64,000 nt of DNA from Psychroserpens sp. Hel_I_66 (GCF_000799465.1 NZ_JUGU01000001.1:2872501-2936500), one strand, 5' to 3'. Positions 53,147 to 63,367 are shown, counted from the first letter of the stretch. The notes: generated by a model from the sequence alone, not told the origin. A program made the numbers and translations.

Positions 53147-53485
53147 TGGTTTTTTGATTTTTTCTTCGGAACTATAATACACTCTCTTTAGGCTCTTTTT
53201 TAAAAGCGTAAATCTATAAATACCTATAAAGAAGAAAATCCCACTAAAAATCAATGATAAAAAAGCCAGATACTTAAAGTTTGAAAACTCTTTAAGCTGA
53301 AAAAAAGCAATGCCCGCCAATAAAAGATAAAGCGAAGACCTTATATATGATAATAATGTTCTCTCATTTGCCAAACGTGTTCTCTCAATGGCCAGATAAT
53401 CCCTTAATATGACCTGCTCATCTGGCTGGAAATCTCTTCCAAACCGCAGCAATTTCATTTTTTTAATTTTAGGCGTACTTTTCAT
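53132..53485 (-). CDS. DUF202 (YidH-type) small membrane protein
   Basis: 117 residues. ILRDYLAIERTRLANERTLLSYIRSSLYLL is the DUF202 signature (L-A-x-ERTxLAxxRT), followed by two membrane helices (LLAGIAFFQL and FLSLIFSGIFFFIGIYRF) and a basic C-terminus. Function unknown; the family is small inner-membrane proteins. It is a single gene, divergent from the MBL hydrolase gene 140 bases away. Confidence 0.85.
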   Translation of the reverse strand: MKSTPKIKKMKLLRFGRDFQPDEQVILRDYLAIERTRLANERTLLSYIRSSLYLLLAGIAFFQLKEFSNFKYLAFLSLIFSGIFFFIGIYRFTLLKKSLKRVYYSSEEKIKKPSKKD

Positions 53486-53624
53486 TATTATCAGTTTTCA
53501 CTTATAAAAATAGAATAAATCCATCAATGACATCCAAAAAATGTTAAAAATCCCTCAATAATTATAGGTAAACTCAAGTAATGTTTATTGCTTTTAGTAA
53601 TTTGCATGTCAATTATTTTCTTAG

Positions 53625-54485
53625 ATGCAATTATACCCTATAAACGCTGGTAATTTTAAATTGGATGGTGGTGCTATGTTTGGCGTCGTTCCAAAATCTT
53701 TGTGGACACGCACTAACCCTGCAGATGCCTATAATATGATTGATATTGCTGCACGCTGTTTACTCATCCAAGATGGTGAAAAGCTTATTTTAATTGATAC
53801 AGGAATGGGAAACAAGCAAAGTGATAAGTTTTTTGGGTACTATCATCTTTGGGGAAATGATACCATTGACAACTCATTAAAAGTTCACGGTTTTCATCGT
53901 GATGACATTACAGATGTGTTCATGACCCATCTCCATTTTGACCATTGTGGTGGAAGCGTACAATGGAACAAAGACAAAACAGGTTACGAAACCGCTTTTA
54001 AAAATGCTCATTTTTGGAGTAATCAAAATCACTGGGAATGGGCAACCAAACCAAATAATAGAGAAAAAGCATCATTTTTAAAAGAGAATATCTTGCCAAT
54101 GCAAGAGAGTGGTCAGTTAAAATTTACCAACCTTCCGCAGAAAGATATTTTAAAAGATTCTCAATTGGGATTTGACATCTTTTTTGCCAATGGCCATACC
54201 GATAAGCAAATGATCCCAATGATCAACTACAAAGGTAAAACAATATGTTTCATGGCAGATTTATTACCAACCGTTGGTCATTTACCATTACCATTTGTGA
54301 TGGGTTATGACACAAGACCTTTATTGACTCTGGATGAAAAAGAGCGATTTTTAAATATGGCAGCAGACAACGATTACTATCTGTTTTTAGAACATGATGC
54401 TCACAATGAAATTATAACCGTAAAACATACCGAAAAAGGTGTGCGACTAAAAGAAACATTTACAACAAAAGATATTTTTAACTAA
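53625..54485 (+). CDS. Metallo-beta-lactamase fold hydrolase
   Basis: 286 residues. The metal-binding signature THLHFDHCGG is complete, with further ligands in FANGHTDKQ (His), CFMADLLPT (Asp) and LEHDAHNE (His). The N-terminus (GGAMFGVVPKSLW) is typical of the quorum-quenching-lactonase-like and AttM-like group of small MBL hydrolases. The substrate cannot be told from sequence. It is first in a plus-strand set with the S8 and M1 peptidases, with 7- and 19-base gaps. Confidence 0.85.
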   Translation: MQLYPINAGNFKLDGGAMFGVVPKSLWTRTNPADAYNMIDIAARCLLIQDGEKLILIDTGMGNKQSDKFFGYYHLWGNDTIDNSLKVHGFHRDDITDVFMTHLHFDHCGGSVQWNKDKTGYETAFKNAHFWSNQNHWEWATKPNNREKASFLKENILPMQESGQLKFTNLPQKDILKDSQLGFDIFFANGHTDKQMIPMINYKGKTICFMADLLPTVGHLPLPFVMGYDTRPLLTLDEKERFLNMAADNDYYLFLEHDAHNEIITVKHTEKGVRLKETFTTKDIFN

Positions 54486-54492
54486 AAAGATT

Positions 54493-56106
54493 ATGAAGTA
54501 CATTTTTAAACCATTTTTATACACATTATTCTTATCAACCCTATTATTTGGTTGTGGATCAACAACAGGTGTGCTGTCTACACCAATTGAGAATATTGAT
54601 ACATCTCCAATTAAAGAGGCGCCACTTACTGAGACTCAAAAGAACATGTGGTCTCATTTAGATTTAGCAAAAGACACTATTCCCGGTATGAGTGTTAATA
54701 AGGCTTATGATGAAATCGTAAAAAACAAAAAAGGAAAGACAGTAATCGTTGCTGTAATTGATAGTGGTACAGATATCGACCACGAGGATTTAGATGGTGT
54801 GATCTGGACCAACAGTGATGAAATCCCAAATAACGGAAAAGACGACGATAATAACGGTTATGTTGATGATATCCACGGTTGGAACTTCGTTGGAGACGGT
54901 TACGACGAGCAACTAGAGTACGTTAGACTCCTTGTTTCTGGTGATACAAGTAATCCAAGATACGCAGAGGCTGAAGCACTATACAATAGTGAATACCAAA
55001 AATATACAGGCTACAAAACACAGTATGAGCAAATCCTTCAACAAATCAATACTGCAGATGAGATTTTAACCGCTCATTTTGGTAAATCAGATTATACAAA
55101 AAGTGAGGTTCTTGCCATAAAAAGTGAGGATGAGAAATTAGCCCAAGCAGTGCAAGTAGCTCAATTTGTGTATGGCAATGATCTAGAGTCCATGTCAAAA
55201 GCGAAAAAAGAATTAAAAGATGGATTGGATAGTATTACAGAACGTCTCAATGTGAACCTAAATAAAGACTTGAAAGGTCGTACTACGGGAGATGATCCAA
55301 ATGATTTAAACGATTCTCCAGGTTACGGTAACAATAATCCAAGACCTTCAAAATTAACCGAGAGTCACGGGACGCACGTTTCTGGAATTATCGCTGCAGA
55401 ACGTAACAATAACAAAGGCATGAACGGTGTTGCCAACAATGTTCAAATTATGGCAATTCGCTCAACTCCAAATGGTGATGAGTACGATAAAGACGTTGCA
55501 TTGGCAATTCGTTATGCTGCTGATAATGGCGCAAAAGTAATTAACGCAAGTTTTGGTAAATCCTTCTCACCACATAGTGAGTGGGTAAGAGATGCATTAA
55601 AATATGCTGCGGAAAAAGATGTGCTTTTTGTACATGCTGCAGGAAATGACAGTGAAGATATCGACGTTAAACCAAACTTCCCAAATGATGCAGTTGGCAC
55701 GGGACCAGAAGTTTCAGACAATGTGATTACCGTTGGTGCACTAACCGAGAGCTATGGCTCAAATATGGTGTCTTCTTTTTCTAACTTCGGAAAAGTAAAT
55801 GTTGACGTTTTTGCTCCAGGTAGTGACATCTATTCTACCATGCCAAATAACACTTACGAGCTCAATAGTGGTACCTCAATGGCAGCACCAAATGTTGCAG
55901 GAGTTGCAGCGCTCATTCGTTCGCAATACCCTAGTTTGACTGCTTCACAGGTTAAGAAAATTATAATGGATTCTGGTTTGCCTATCAAAGCTAAAGTTAC
56001 CGTTGGTGCAGATAAACAAGCAAAATCACTTACCGAGATTTCAAAATCTGGAAGAATAGTGAACGCATACAACGCCTTAATTATGGCATCCCAAATGGCA
56101 AAATAA
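54493..56106 (+). CDS. Subtilisin-like (S8) serine protease lipoprotein
   Basis: 537 residues. The lipoprotein signal ends LLFGCGSTTG. The catalytic triad is complete: Asp in AVIDSGTDIDHEDLDG, His in SHGTHVSGIIAAERN and Ser in NSGTSMAAPNVAG. A roughly 150-residue insertion, charged and helical, lies between the Asp and His motifs and makes it longer than plain subtilases. It is membrane-anchored, probably in the outer membrane or periplasm. The stop is followed after 19 bases by the M1 peptidase, and the gap holds one TTCCGAAG octamer. Confidence 0.92.
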   Translation: MKYIFKPFLYTLFLSTLLFGCGSTTGVLSTPIENIDTSPIKEAPLTETQKNMWSHLDLAKDTIPGMSVNKAYDEIVKNKKGKTVIVAVIDSGTDIDHEDLDGVIWTNSDEIPNNGKDDDNNGYVDDIHGWNFVGDGYDEQLEYVRLLVSGDTSNPRYAEAEALYNSEYQKYTGYKTQYEQILQQINTADEILTAHFGKSDYTKSEVLAIKSEDEKLAQAVQVAQFVYGNDLESMSKAKKELKDGLDSITERLNVNLNKDLKGRTTGDDPNDLNDSPGYGNNNPRPSKLTESHGTHVSGIIAAERNNNKGMNGVANNVQIMAIRSTPNGDEYDKDVALAIRYAADNGAKVINASFGKSFSPHSEWVRDALKYAAEKDVLFVHAAGNDSEDIDVKPNFPNDAVGTGPEVSDNVITVGALTESYGSNMVSSFSNFGKVNVDVFAPGSDIYSTMPNNTYELNSGTSMAAPNVAGVAALIRSQYPSLTASQVKKIIMDSGLPIKAKVTVGADKQAKSLTEISKSGRIVNAYNALIMASQMAK

Positions 56107-56125
56107 TTCCGAAGAACAGATATTT

Positions 56126-58000
56126 ATGAAACTTAGATTAAGTATAATAGTAGTGTTGTGTATCACATTTTTTTCTTCGGAAATAAATGCACAAGACGCT
56201 AAAATAGAATATAAAACAGACCATTATTGGCAACAACAAGCTGATTATACCATGGAGATTGATATGGACGTCAAGACCTATCAATTTACGGGGAAACAAA
56301 ATATTGAATACACCAATAACTCTCCCGATGACCTAAATCGTGTGTATTATCATTTGTATTTTAATGCCTTTCAGCCCAATAGTGAAATGGATGCACGTTT
56401 ACAAAGTATCCAAGATCCAGATGGTAGAATGACCAATAATCTGGGCACTAAAGAAAAGCCTATTTACGAAAGTCGTATCTCAAAATTAAAAGATGACGAG
56501 ATCGGTTTTATCAAAGTAAAATCTCTAAAACTTGAGGGTAAAACTTTAAATTATGAGATTGAAGGTACTGTGATGATTGTTGATTTGGATTCACCAATTG
56601 AAGCTGGCGACACCGTTGAGTTTGATATGGAGTTTACTGGCCAAGTGCCAGTACAAATTCGTCGTTCTGGACGTAACAATGCGGAAGGTGTTGCACTTTC
56701 TATGACACAATGGTACCCAAAATTAGCAGAGTATGATGACGAAGGTTGGCACGCAGATCCTTACATAGCACGCGAGTTTTACGGTGTTTGGGGAAATTTT
56801 GATGTAAAAATCACTATTGACAAAGATTATATTCTTGGAGGTACCGGTAATTTGCAAAATGCAGATGAAATTGGTTACGGTTACATTTCCGAAGACAAAG
56901 TAAAACGTAATAAAGGTAAAACCAATACTTGGCATTTTGTGGCGCCAAACGTGCACGATTTTACCTGGGCTGCAGATAAAGATTATATTCATGACACGAT
57001 GCAAGTTCCAAAAGGACCGATGCTTCACTTCTTGTATAAAAAAGATTTACCTAAAGAGAATTTAGAAAACTGGAAAAAAATGCAACCTAAAACTGTGGAG
57101 TTGATGCAGTATTTTAGTGAGCACATTGGTAAATATCCTTATGACCAATACTCTGTGATTCAAGGTGGTGATGGCGGAATGGAATATGCAATGTCAACAC
57201 TCATAACAGGGAAACGTAGTTATGGGAGTTTGGTTGGAGTGACTGCTCACGAAATGGCACATACTTGGTTCCAATTTTTATTGGCAACCAATGAAGCTAA
57301 GCACGAGTGGATGGACGAAGGCTTTACAAGTTATATTTCTGATTTGGCAATGAATGAGATCATGGATAATAAAAAAGATAACCCATTAAGCGGTTCTTAT
57401 CGTGGGTATTCTTATTTGGCAAATTCTGGTGTTGAGCAACCGTTGACCACGCATGCAGATCGCTATAATATTAATCAGGCGTACGGGATTTCTGCATATA
57501 GCAAAGGTTCTGTTTTCATCTCTCAATTAGGTTATATTATTGGTGAGGATAATTTGAAAAAAACAATAAAAAAATATTTTGAAGAATGGTCATTTAAACA
57601 TCCTAAACCAATGGATTTTGTGAGAACTGCAGAGCGTATTTCTGGTATGGAACTGGATTGGTACTTGATGGATTTTGGACAAACCACAAATACTATTGAT
57701 TATGCTGTAAAATCTGTTGAGGGTAATACCATAACTTTAAAGCGTTTAGGTGCAATGCCTATGCCAATAGATTTAACTGTGACTTATACAGATGGTTCTA
57801 CCGAAGATTTTTATATTCCATTACGTATGATGCGCGGTGCAAAGGCAACTTCAGCGACTGTAAAAGATGATTGGGCTTGGGCATATCCAACCTATAGTCT
57901 AGAAACGTCTAAAGCTGTACAATCTGTTCAGATTGATCCAACAGGAATGATGGCAGATGTGAAGCAGGATGATAATATGTATCCTAAAATGGCAAACTAA
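56126..58000 (+). CDS. M1-family zinc metallopeptidase
   Basis: 624 residues with a signal peptide (SIIVVLCITFFSSEINAQ). The zinc site is TAHEMAHTWFQ, with the second-ligand Glu in HEWMDEGFTSY, 18 residues on. The N-terminal beta domain contains RVYYHLYFNAFQPNSEMDARL and the exopeptidase-type loop GGDGGMEYAMST in place of the usual GAMEN. It probably degrades peptides in the periplasm together with the S8 protease upstream. The operon ends here with a strong terminator. Confidence 0.92.
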   Translation: MKLRLSIIVVLCITFFSSEINAQDAKIEYKTDHYWQQQADYTMEIDMDVKTYQFTGKQNIEYTNNSPDDLNRVYYHLYFNAFQPNSEMDARLQSIQDPDGRMTNNLGTKEKPIYESRISKLKDDEIGFIKVKSLKLEGKTLNYEIEGTVMIVDLDSPIEAGDTVEFDMEFTGQVPVQIRRSGRNNAEGVALSMTQWYPKLAEYDDEGWHADPYIAREFYGVWGNFDVKITIDKDYILGGTGNLQNADEIGYGYISEDKVKRNKGKTNTWHFVAPNVHDFTWAADKDYIHDTMQVPKGPMLHFLYKKDLPKENLENWKKMQPKTVELMQYFSEHIGKYPYDQYSVIQGGDGGMEYAMSTLITGKRSYGSLVGVTAHEMAHTWFQFLLATNEAKHEWMDEGFTSYISDLAMNEIMDNKKDNPLSGSYRGYSYLANSGVEQPLTTHADRYNINQAYGISAYSKGSVFISQLGYIIGEDNLKKTIKKYFEEWSFKHPKPMDFVRTAERISGMELDWYLMDFGQTTNTIDYAVKSVEGNTITLKRLGAMPMPIDLTVTYTDGSTEDFYIPLRMMRGAKATSATVKDDWAWAYPTYSLETSKAVQSVQIDPTGMMADVKQDDNMYPKMAN

Positions 58001-58018
58001 TATCATATCACGTTAAAT

Positions 58019-58056
58019 AAAAAAAGCTACAGTTTAAAACCTGTAGCTTTTTTTAT
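58019..58056 (+). terminator. Strong rho-independent terminator after the M1 peptidase
   Basis: AAAAAGCTACAG (58021-58032) pairs with CTGTAGCTTTTT (58041-58052) around TTTAAAAC and continues into T residues. It starts about 20 bases after the stop of the M1 peptidase gene. The A tract before it makes it potentially bidirectional. Confidence 0.9.
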
Positions 58057-58128
58057 TTAAGGACATCTTCAAAGATCATAATTGAGTTTTCGAAACGCCA
58101 ATTATAACTTATAAAACCTCACAAATGT

Positions 58129-58157
58129 TTGATTTTTCACTAATTTAAGTATCTTAG
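58129..58157 (+). promoter_or_regulatory. Candidate promoter of the S24/HTH regulator
   Basis: TTG (58129-58131), an 18-nt spacer and TATCTTAG (58150-58157), one mismatch from TAnnTTTG, 58 bases before the ATG at 58216. Confidence 0.45.
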
Positions 58158-58215
58158 CGAGTAAATAAATAACATTGCTTTTTACTAAAAAAGTTTGTTA
58201 TTATCTTTTAATATT

Positions 58216-59025
58216 ATGGAATCAATTGACGAGAAAATCACCGCCATTATTAACCATTTTAATCTTAATAATTATGCGTTTTCAAAACGAATAGGTGTTA
58301 CGGGAACTACCATAGACAGTATCGTTAACGGAAGACCACAGCAAGATGGTTCTCGCAAAAAAACAAAACCTGGCTACGATGTGCTTTCTGCGATTATAAA
58401 TGAATTTGAGATTAACCCTGATTATCTCTTCGGAAAAAGTCCTGCAATGCTAAAAAGCGATACCTCATCAATTCAAACATATTCTGGAATGCCCAAGGTG
58501 ATTTCCACAACATCAGAAGGTGAAGAAAATGTGGTTTACGTACCCGCAAAAGCAAGAGCTGGATATTTAAATGGTTATGGTGATGCAGAGTTTATTGAAA
58601 CCCTACCTGCATTTCATATGCCTCAATTAACCAATGGCACTTTTAGATGTTTTGAAGTACAAGGCAACTCTATGGTGCGTACATTTTTTGATGGTGATAT
58701 GGTTTTTGGTCGTTATGTAGAAGATTTTAAGGATATTAAAAATGGTCGCGTTTATATCATCATTAGTAAGAATGATGGTGTCGTTTTAAAACGAGTCATT
58801 AACCGTATTGAAGAGCAAGGCAAGCTCATCTTAAAGAGCGATAATAAAGACGGAAACTATCCAACCTTTACCATAAACGCAGAAGATATTATGGAAATCT
58901 GGTACGTTAAGATGTTCGCCTCTAAACAAATGCCAGAACCTGACGATGTTTACGATAGGCTTCACGAGCTAGAAAGTCAAATTGTTAATCTTAAGCAATT
59001 TGTATCCAAAAACTCTAATAATTAG
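58216..59025 (+). CDS. HTH regulator with C-terminal S24 (LexA/CI-type) peptidase-like domain
   Basis: 269 residues from the ATG at 58216; an earlier in-frame ATG at 58195 lies in AT-rich leader. Residues 1-75 are an XRE-like HTH (NNYAFSKRIGVTGTTIDSIVNGRP). Residues about 130-230 are S24-type: FEVQGNSMVRTFFDGDMVF has the Ser, and GVVLKRVINRI has the Lys of the self-cleavage dyad. A coiled-coil end (RLHELESQIVNLKQFV) may dimerise it. Such proteins are repressors of the phage CI or SOS kind, but it is backbone-borne here. Its stop directly abuts the rnpA start. Confidence 0.88.
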   Translation: MESIDEKITAIINHFNLNNYAFSKRIGVTGTTIDSIVNGRPQQDGSRKKTKPGYDVLSAIINEFEINPDYLFGKSPAMLKSDTSSIQTYSGMPKVISTTSEGEENVVYVPAKARAGYLNGYGDAEFIETLPAFHMPQLTNGTFRCFEVQGNSMVRTFFDGDMVFGRYVEDFKDIKNGRVYIIISKNDGVVLKRVINRIEEQGKLILKSDNKDGNYPTFTINAEDIMEIWYVKMFASKQMPEPDDVYDRLHELESQIVNLKQFVSKNSNN

Positions 59026-59403
59026 ATGTCGTTTTCTTACTCCAAAAAAGAAAAACTCAAAAGCCAGAAGTTGATAGAACAGCTGTTTTCCGAAGGGAAA
59101 TCGGTTAGTGCCTATCCATTACGCATGGTATATTTAGAATCTAATTTTGAGGATGGTACACAATTTAAAACGGGCGTTTCTGTAAGTAAGCGTAATTTCA
59201 AAAAAGCTGTTGATAGAAATCGTATCAAACGCTTATTAAGAGAAGCTTATCGTCTAAATAAAGCTGAGTATTTTAACAACATTTCGCCTTGTTATGCGTT
59301 AATGATTTTGTACATTGGTAAAGATGGAACGGATTTTGCTTCCGTAGAAAAAAAAATGAAACAACTGTTAGAGGCATTTTCCAAAAAAGTGTCTGCTATA
59401 TAA
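59026..59403 (+). CDS. rnpA: Ribonuclease P protein component
   Basis: 125 residues, usual length. Signatures: YSKKEKLKSQKLIEQLFSEG, the strand GVSVSKRNFKKAV and the RNR helix DRNRIKRLLREAYR. It binds RNase P RNA and helps 5' processing of tRNA precursors. It begins directly after the S24 regulator stop. It is followed 13 bases later by the processing protease. Confidence 0.95.
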   Translation: MSFSYSKKEKLKSQKLIEQLFSEGKSVSAYPLRMVYLESNFEDGTQFKTGVSVSKRNFKKAVDRNRIKRLLREAYRLNKAEYFNNISPCYALMILYIGKDGTDFASVEKKMKQLLEAFSKKVSAI

Positions 59404-59416
59404 ACGATATTTTCAA

Positions 59417-61054
59417 ATGAAAAGATTACTACAAAAACGTGTTTTAATTCCGGTTTTCGCATTGACCATTTTTATTAGCGGATCTGCTTTTAAAAGCGAT
59501 TTTTTTGAAATTGCTAAACAAATAGAGATTTTCACAACGCTTTTTAAAGAACTCAACATGAATTATGTTGATGAGACCAATCCTGGAGATTTGATGGATA
59601 CTGCAATAAAAAGTATGTTAGAGGATCTTGACCCTTACACAAATTATTATAATGAACAGGATGTAGAATCTGCAAGAATCAATAATGCTGGAGATTATAC
59701 TGGTATTGGTGCTAATGTCTTGACTCTTAAAGATCGTTTGGTCATTATAGAGCCATACAAAGATTATGCTGCAGATAAAGCGGGATTAAAAGCTGGTGAC
59801 GAGATTATAAAAGTAGATAACGTAACAGTTGCAGATTTTAAGGATGATGCAGGAAATCTACTTCAAGGTGGTGCAGGAACCAGTGTTGAGGTCACGTATG
59901 TTAGACAGGGAAAAACGCAAAATGCAACGATACAACGTGAAGCAGTAGATATTCACGCAGTACCACACTACTCGATGATTAATGAAAACATTGGATATAT
60001 TGTTCTTCGGAAATTTAACGAGAAAACATCATCAGAAACCATAACAGCGCTTCGTGATCTTAAAAACCAAGGAGCAAAAAAACTGATTCTCGATCTACGT
60101 GGAAATCCTGGCGGATTGTTAAGAGAAGCGGTAAATGTGACCAATATTTTTGTGCCAAAAAATCAATTGGTCGTTACAACAAAATCTAAAGTAGAAAAAT
60201 ACAATAAAACCTATTACACCTCTAAAGAACCGATTGATACCGAAATTCCTTTAGTTGTATTAATTGATGGATCAAGTGCATCTGCCAGTGAGATTGTATC
60301 TGGTGCATTGCAGGATTTGGATAGAGCAGTGGTTATTGGGGCTCGTAGTTTTGGAAAAGGTCTCGTACAGCGTCCAAAAAAATTAACCTACGGTACCCAA
60401 ATGAAAATTACTATTTCTAGATACTACACCCCTTCTGGTCGTTGTATACAAGCGCTTGATTACTGGAATCGTGATGAAAACGGAAAAGCAACCCGTACCA
60501 AACAAGAAAATTACAATGCCTTTAAAACAAAAAAAGGAAGAACCGTTTATGATGGTGGAGGTGTACAACCAGACCTAGAATTAGATGCAACTGTGTTAAG
60601 CCCAATAACCAAAGCAATTTTAGAGGATAACCTAATTTTTAAATATGCTACGGAATATTACTATAACCATCCTGCTCCAGATGATATTATGAAATTTGAG
60701 CTTAGAGATGCAGAATTTAACAGCTTTAAGAATTTCTTAAAGGCAAATAATTTTAGCTTCGAAACCAAAACCGAAAAAGCATTTGCAAATGCACTTATCG
60801 TTGCTAAAGAAGAAGAATTAAATACTGAAATTAATGATGATTATTCTAACCTGATTTCGTCACTAAATACTTATAAAAGCAAAGCTATAGATGATAACAA
60901 AACGCAATTACTATCTTTACTATCTGATGAAATTGTAAAACGCTATTTCTATAGAGAAGGTCTTTATAAATATTACGTAGCAAACAATTTCGAAATTCAG
61001 AAAGGAGTAGAAATACTTACAAATCCATCTAATTATTTAGGATATTTAGATTGA
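59417..61054 (+). CDS. ctpA: C-terminal processing protease (S41 family)
   Basis: 545 residues. A signal-anchor (VLIPVFALTIFISGSAF), a PDZ domain (about 85-165: GIGANVLTLKDRLVIIEP, ADKAGLKAGDEIIKVD) and the S41 core with the catalytic Ser in DGSSASASEIVSGAL and Lys in SFGKGLVQ. An extra C-terminal helical region of about 150 residues follows. It cleaves C-terminal tails of periplasmic proteins. It lies between rnpA and the OmpA-type gene, which starts 69 bases after its stop. Confidence 0.93.
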   Translation: MKRLLQKRVLIPVFALTIFISGSAFKSDFFEIAKQIEIFTTLFKELNMNYVDETNPGDLMDTAIKSMLEDLDPYTNYYNEQDVESARINNAGDYTGIGANVLTLKDRLVIIEPYKDYAADKAGLKAGDEIIKVDNVTVADFKDDAGNLLQGGAGTSVEVTYVRQGKTQNATIQREAVDIHAVPHYSMINENIGYIVLRKFNEKTSSETITALRDLKNQGAKKLILDLRGNPGGLLREAVNVTNIFVPKNQLVVTTKSKVEKYNKTYYTSKEPIDTEIPLVVLIDGSSASASEIVSGALQDLDRAVVIGARSFGKGLVQRPKKLTYGTQMKITISRYYTPSGRCIQALDYWNRDENGKATRTKQENYNAFKTKKGRTVYDGGGVQPDLELDATVLSPITKAILEDNLIFKYATEYYYNHPAPDDIMKFELRDAEFNSFKNFLKANNFSFETKTEKAFANALIVAKEEELNTEINDDYSNLISSLNTYKSKAIDDNKTQLLSLLSDEIVKRYFYREGLYKYYVANNFEIQKGVEILTNPSNYLGYLD

Positions 61055-61122
61055 TATTGATATTAAATTTGACGAAAACATCAAAAAAATCTATATTTAA
61101 TTTTTTGTTGTCAACACCTAAT

Positions 61123-61986
61123 ATGAAAAATCTACTACTAATAACACTACTATTCACCCAACTTTTGATTGCTCAAAAGGAGATGACTCATGAAGTCTAT
61201 TTTGAGACCGATAAATTTGAAGTACCTCCTACAGAGCATAATAGGTTGTTGATTTTTCTTTCTGAGATTGAAGGTATGGACATTGCAAAAATATCTATTT
61301 ACGGTTTTACTGATGACCGTGGGAGTGATACTTATAACTTAAATCTATCTCAGGAAAGAGCTAATTCTATAAAAACTATTTTTTCTAATAACGAGTTTGA
61401 CGAGTCCGTTATTACAAATGTAGACGGGAAAGGTAAAATCTTACTAAAATTGATAAAAGAAGATGACGTAAGCAAAATAAGAGGATTAAACCGAAAAGTC
61501 GAAATTATAGTATCTTCTGTTTTTCCACCAAAACCAAAGGATACTCCAGAAGTTGCGGAAGCAAAACAGCGAGAAGCCAAAGAAATTCTAAAAGGAGAAC
61601 TCAAAGCAGGTGATAAATTTGAACTTAATAATATTTTGTTCAAAACAGGTTACAGCAAACTATTACCAGAATCTAAAGCAACGCTTAAAGAAATTGCAGA
61701 TATACTTGTAGAGCGTAAAGATCTATATTTCACAATACAAGGTCATGTTTGCTGTACACAAAATAGTAGAGATGCTATTGATCGTCAAACTAAAAAACGT
61801 AATCTTTCTGTTGCCAGGGCAAAATTTATATACGATTATTTAGCTAAAAAAGGTGTTAATAAAAGGCGGATGAAATATGTTGGTATGCGTAGAAAATTTC
61901 CGTTAGGTGGCGAACCAAAATTGGATCGTCGTGTGGAAATTTTAATCACTTACGTGGGTGAAACTACAATTAGAGATAACAATTAA
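61123..61986 (+). CDS. OmpA-family protein with two OmpA-like repeats
   Basis: 287 residues from the ATG at 61123, immediately before the signal sequence KNLLLITLLFTQLLIAQ; a frame extension to 61051 overlaps the protease gene. Residues 20-125 are a first OmpA-like fold (YFETDKFEVPPTEHNRLLIFL, IYGFTDDRGSDTYNLNLSQERA). Residues 165-285 are a second (NNILFKTGYSKLLPESKATL, ARAKFIYDYLAKKGV, DRRVEILI). The second repeat has HVCCTQN in the loop that usually binds peptidoglycan. It is likely a cell-wall tether in the periplasm. It ends convergent with the acetyltransferase gene, overlapping by 4 bases. Confidence 0.8.
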   Translation: MKNLLLITLLFTQLLIAQKEMTHEVYFETDKFEVPPTEHNRLLIFLSEIEGMDIAKISIYGFTDDRGSDTYNLNLSQERANSIKTIFSNNEFDESVITNVDGKGKILLKLIKEDDVSKIRGLNRKVEIIVSSVFPPKPKDTPEVAEAKQREAKEILKGELKAGDKFELNNILFKTGYSKLLPESKATLKEIADILVERKDLYFTIQGHVCCTQNSRDAIDRQTKKRNLSVARAKFIYDYLAKKGVNKRRMKYVGMRRKFPLGGEPKLDRRVEILITYVGETTIRDNN

Positions 61987-62423
61987 TCTCTAACCATCCC
62001 AATGTGTGGGATACCATCTTCAAGGTACTCCTCTCCTACTTCAAAAAATTCTAGATTATTATAAAACCGTTTTAAATACGTTTGTGCAGAAATTTTGATG
62101 ACTGTTACATTATAATTGGTTTTTATAGCTTCTACGGAAGCTTTCATAATATCATAACCATATTTGTGTTTACGTTCTTTTTGGCTCACCACTACTCTAC
62201 CAATACTCGCATATTCAAAATAATCACCAGGTTTAAAAATTCTTGTATAAGCAACTACATTTTCATTTTTAAAACCGATAACGTGCAATGCTTTTTGATC
62301 TTTGCCATCAATATCTTGATAAACACAATCTTGTTCAACAACAAAGACTTCACTTCTTAATTGAAGAAGATCATAGAGTTCCTTAGTATTTAACTCATCA
62401 AATGTTTTTACTTCTATCGTCAT
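61983..62423 (-). CDS. GNAT acetyltransferase, ElaA type
   Basis: 146 residues. ELYDLLQLRSEVFVVEQDCVYQDIDGKD is the ElaA hallmark. The acetyl-CoA-binding motif A is IGRVVVSQKERKHKYGYDIM. Acetyl acceptor unknown. A conventional single gene with its own 72-bp upstream gap. Confidence 0.9.
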   Translation of the reverse strand: MTIEVKTFDELNTKELYDLLQLRSEVFVVEQDCVYQDIDGKDQKALHVIGFKNENVVAYTRIFKPGDYFEYASIGRVVVSQKERKHKYGYDIMKASVEAIKTNYNVTVIKISAQTYLKRFYNNLEFFEVGEEYLEDGIPHIGMVRD

Positions 62424-62495
62424 TATTAGTTTTAATAGTGTTGTAAAAGTAAAAAAATTAAATATCTAAAATTATGTAAAAAACGTCTTTATTGA

Positions 62496-63260
62496 TTACG
62501 CTTGCATACCACCATCAACTACAAATACGCTACCATGACAATAACTGGCATCATCACTAAATAGAAAGCAGGCCATTTGAGTTATATCTTCCGGTTTTGC
62601 ATATCTGCCTAACGGAATTTGTTTTTCAAAGTTTTCTTTAACATCATCACCGTGACCAGGATTAAGACCGTCTTCTAATGAGCGCATCATACGATTATCT
62701 ACAACACCAGGATTAATAGTATTTACTCTAACCTTACGCTTACCTAATTCTAATGCTGCAGTTCTCATAATCCCTATGGTGGCATGCTTACTGGTTATAT
62801 ATCCAATCATTCCCGCAGTACCCTGTAATCCTGCTACCGAAGAACTAATTACAATACTACCGCCATCTTCAATTTTTGGAATAACATATTTCATACCAAG
62901 ATAAACGCCTTTAACATTTACCGCGATTACTTTATCAAACTCCTCTTCTGGATATTCCTGGATTGGCTTAACAACTCCTTCTATACCAGCATTATTGAAA
63001 AATATGTCAATTTTTTTATAGCGTTCTATGCAAGTTTCTACATACTGTTCTACATCTTTACTTTTTGTAACATCTGCAACAGCATACGACATTTCTAAAT
63101 CATTACTTTTTGCTGTCTCTACTTTTTCTTTTAGAGCATCCTCATCTATATCTACCAAAAGAATTTTTGCACCTTCTTTTGCCAACTGCTTAGCTGTATT
63201 AAAACCAATACTCCCTGAACCACCTGTAATAATGGCAACTTTATTTTTGAATCTTTCCAT
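62496..63260 (-). CDS. Short-chain dehydrogenase/reductase
   Basis: 254 residues. The NAD(P)-binding motif is GGSGSIGFNTA, the active site YITSK with Ser in ISSSVAGL, and the NNAG motif and C-terminal FVVDGGMQA are also present. Asp in LVDIDED at the end of strand 2 favours NAD over NADP. Substrate unknown. Lone gene. Confidence 0.93.
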   Translation of the reverse strand: MERFKNKVAIITGGSGSIGFNTAKQLAKEGAKILLVDIDEDALKEKVETAKSNDLEMSYAVADVTKSKDVEQYVETCIERYKKIDIFFNNAGIEGVVKPIQEYPEEEFDKVIAVNVKGVYLGMKYVIPKIEDGGSIVISSSVAGLQGTAGMIGYITSKHATIGIMRTAALELGKRKVRVNTINPGVVDNRMMRSLEDGLNPGHGDDVKENFEKQIPLGRYAKPEDITQMACFLFSDDASYCHGSVFVVDGGMQA

Positions 63261-63367
63261 TTTAAAATTTTTTAGTCAATATAACTTAATACACAAGTCA
63301 GTATTGACGCAAAAAATCAAAATTTTAATAAAAATAGATTTCTAATTAAGGATTACAGTAATTGTAT